This document shows, one piece after another, positions 5,547 through 5,876 of a stretch of DNA of 5,876 bases (its first letter is position 1; each line of letters begins with the position of its first letter). Source of the DNA: Oscillospiraceae bacterium. GTDB lineage: Bacteria; Bacillota_A; Clostridia; Saccharofermentanales; Saccharofermentanaceae. Below the pieces are notes generated by a model that saw only the letters and a program-made list of their open reading frames with translations, was not told the DNA's origin and did no database searches. The stretch covers positions 1-5,876 of the forward strand of contig CADCPU010000166.1 in the NCBI GenBank assembly GCA_902803365.1, given 5' to 3'. Both the position numbers and the translations under genes were made by a program.

Positions 5547-5876
5547 TCAAAGGACCTCCAAGTCGTCTTTACCGCTGCTCAACAATTCGCAGCCGTCAGA
5601 TGACACGAGCACATCGTCTTCGATCCTGAAACCGATCCCCCACTCTTTGATATATACACCGGGCTCGACTGCCAGGCAGTTGCCCTCCCTAAAAGGTTCT
5701 TCTCTGAATGACACGTCATGTACGTCAAGTCCCAGATGATGCGATGTATTGTGCCAATAATAATTCGAGACTATCTTATCATCAAAACCCGCGTCTTCAC
5801 ATGACAATTGTATTAAACCTTCGCTCACGAGCCAGTCGAACGTGATCCTTCTCATCTTTTCATTCAGGGTCTTGAA
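5547..5876 (-). CDS. pepP: Xaa-Pro aminopeptidase (M24 family), C-terminal part
   Basis: Aminopeptidase P enzymes remove an N-terminal residue that precedes proline, using two metal ions in a pita-bread fold. Only the last 109 residues are present; the frame is open to the right edge, beginning FKTLNEKM. Three of the five expected metal ligands are visible: His in HNTSHHLGLDVHD (SH, with the further conserved HD), Glu in the AVEPGVYI segment, and Glu in GFRIEDDVLVSSDG. The HxTSHxLGLDVHD form points to the PepP/Xaa-Pro aminopeptidase branch rather than methionine aminopeptidase. The protein ends shortly after the last ligand (ELLSSGKDDLEVL), which is a normal family ending. Its final codons carry the ribosome binding site for the hydrolase, so the two genes form an operon. 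The promoter and the two Asp ligands lie outside the window. Confidence 0.93.
   Translation of the reverse strand, partial: FKTLNEKMRRITFDWLVSEGLIQLSCEDAGFDDKIVSNYYWHNTSHHLGLDVHDVSFREEPFREGNCLAVEPGVYIKEWGIGFRIEDDVLVSSDGCELLSSGKDDLEVL
5555..5559 (-). promoter_or_regulatory. Ribosome binding site that decides the GTG start of the hydrolase
   Basis: GGAGG lies inside the last codons of the peptidase gene, 8 bases before the GTG at 5546. The GTG directly abuts the peptidase TGA (5549-5547). This arrangement implies translational coupling of the two genes and selects the GTG over the downstream ATG at 5525. Confidence 0.8.

Overview
The window reads as ordinary chromosome of an anaerobic, probably gut or rumen, Clostridia-type Firmicute. 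The evidence is indirect: Gram-positive ribosome binding sites (GGAGG/AAGGAG), a -16 TRTG promoter element, the greA-lysS gene pair, an orphan ECF thiamine S-component under a TPP riboswitch, and an IMP dehydrogenase of the class best known from Tritrichomonas foetus and from anaerobic bacteria. I cannot name a genus. All six genes lie on the minus strand, so transcription runs from high to low coordinates. No gene-free stretch exceeds about 170 bases, and I see no mobile element, CRISPR array, tRNA or rRNA.

Layout in order of transcription. (1) 5876-5547: C-terminal part of an M24 Xaa-Pro aminopeptidase, cut by the window edge. (2) 5546-4536: a membrane-anchored alpha/beta hydrolase that starts at a GTG directly after the peptidase stop codon, so the two are translationally coupled. 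Its nucleophile elbow carries cysteine where serine is usual. (3) A good sigma-A promoter (4558-4530) lies over the end of the hydrolase gene. It is followed at once by a TPP (THI-box) riboswitch (4524-4418) and thiT (4420-3824), a thiamine-specific ECF substrate-binding subunit. The outer aptamer stem appears to include the thiT start codon. A strong intrinsic terminator (3817-3783) closes this unit. (4) guaB (3653-2145), IMP dehydrogenase for GMP synthesis, has its own extended -10 promoter. (5) greA (2044-1562), a transcript-cleavage factor, is preceded by candidate promoter elements and a small palindrome. (6) lysS (1475 to the left edge), lysyl-tRNA synthetase, is cut just inside motif 3. 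A terminator-like hairpin separates greA from lysS.

The genes do not form one pathway. The window holds three or four adjacent transcription units: peptidase plus hydrolase, thiamine uptake, guanine nucleotide synthesis, and transcription/translation housekeeping. I found no clearly novel multi-gene system. The points most worth a second look are the Cys-nucleophile hydrolase, the very compact thiT riboswitch whose P1 stem takes in the start codon, the Tritrichomonas-class IMP dehydrogenase, and the possible attenuator between greA and lysS.
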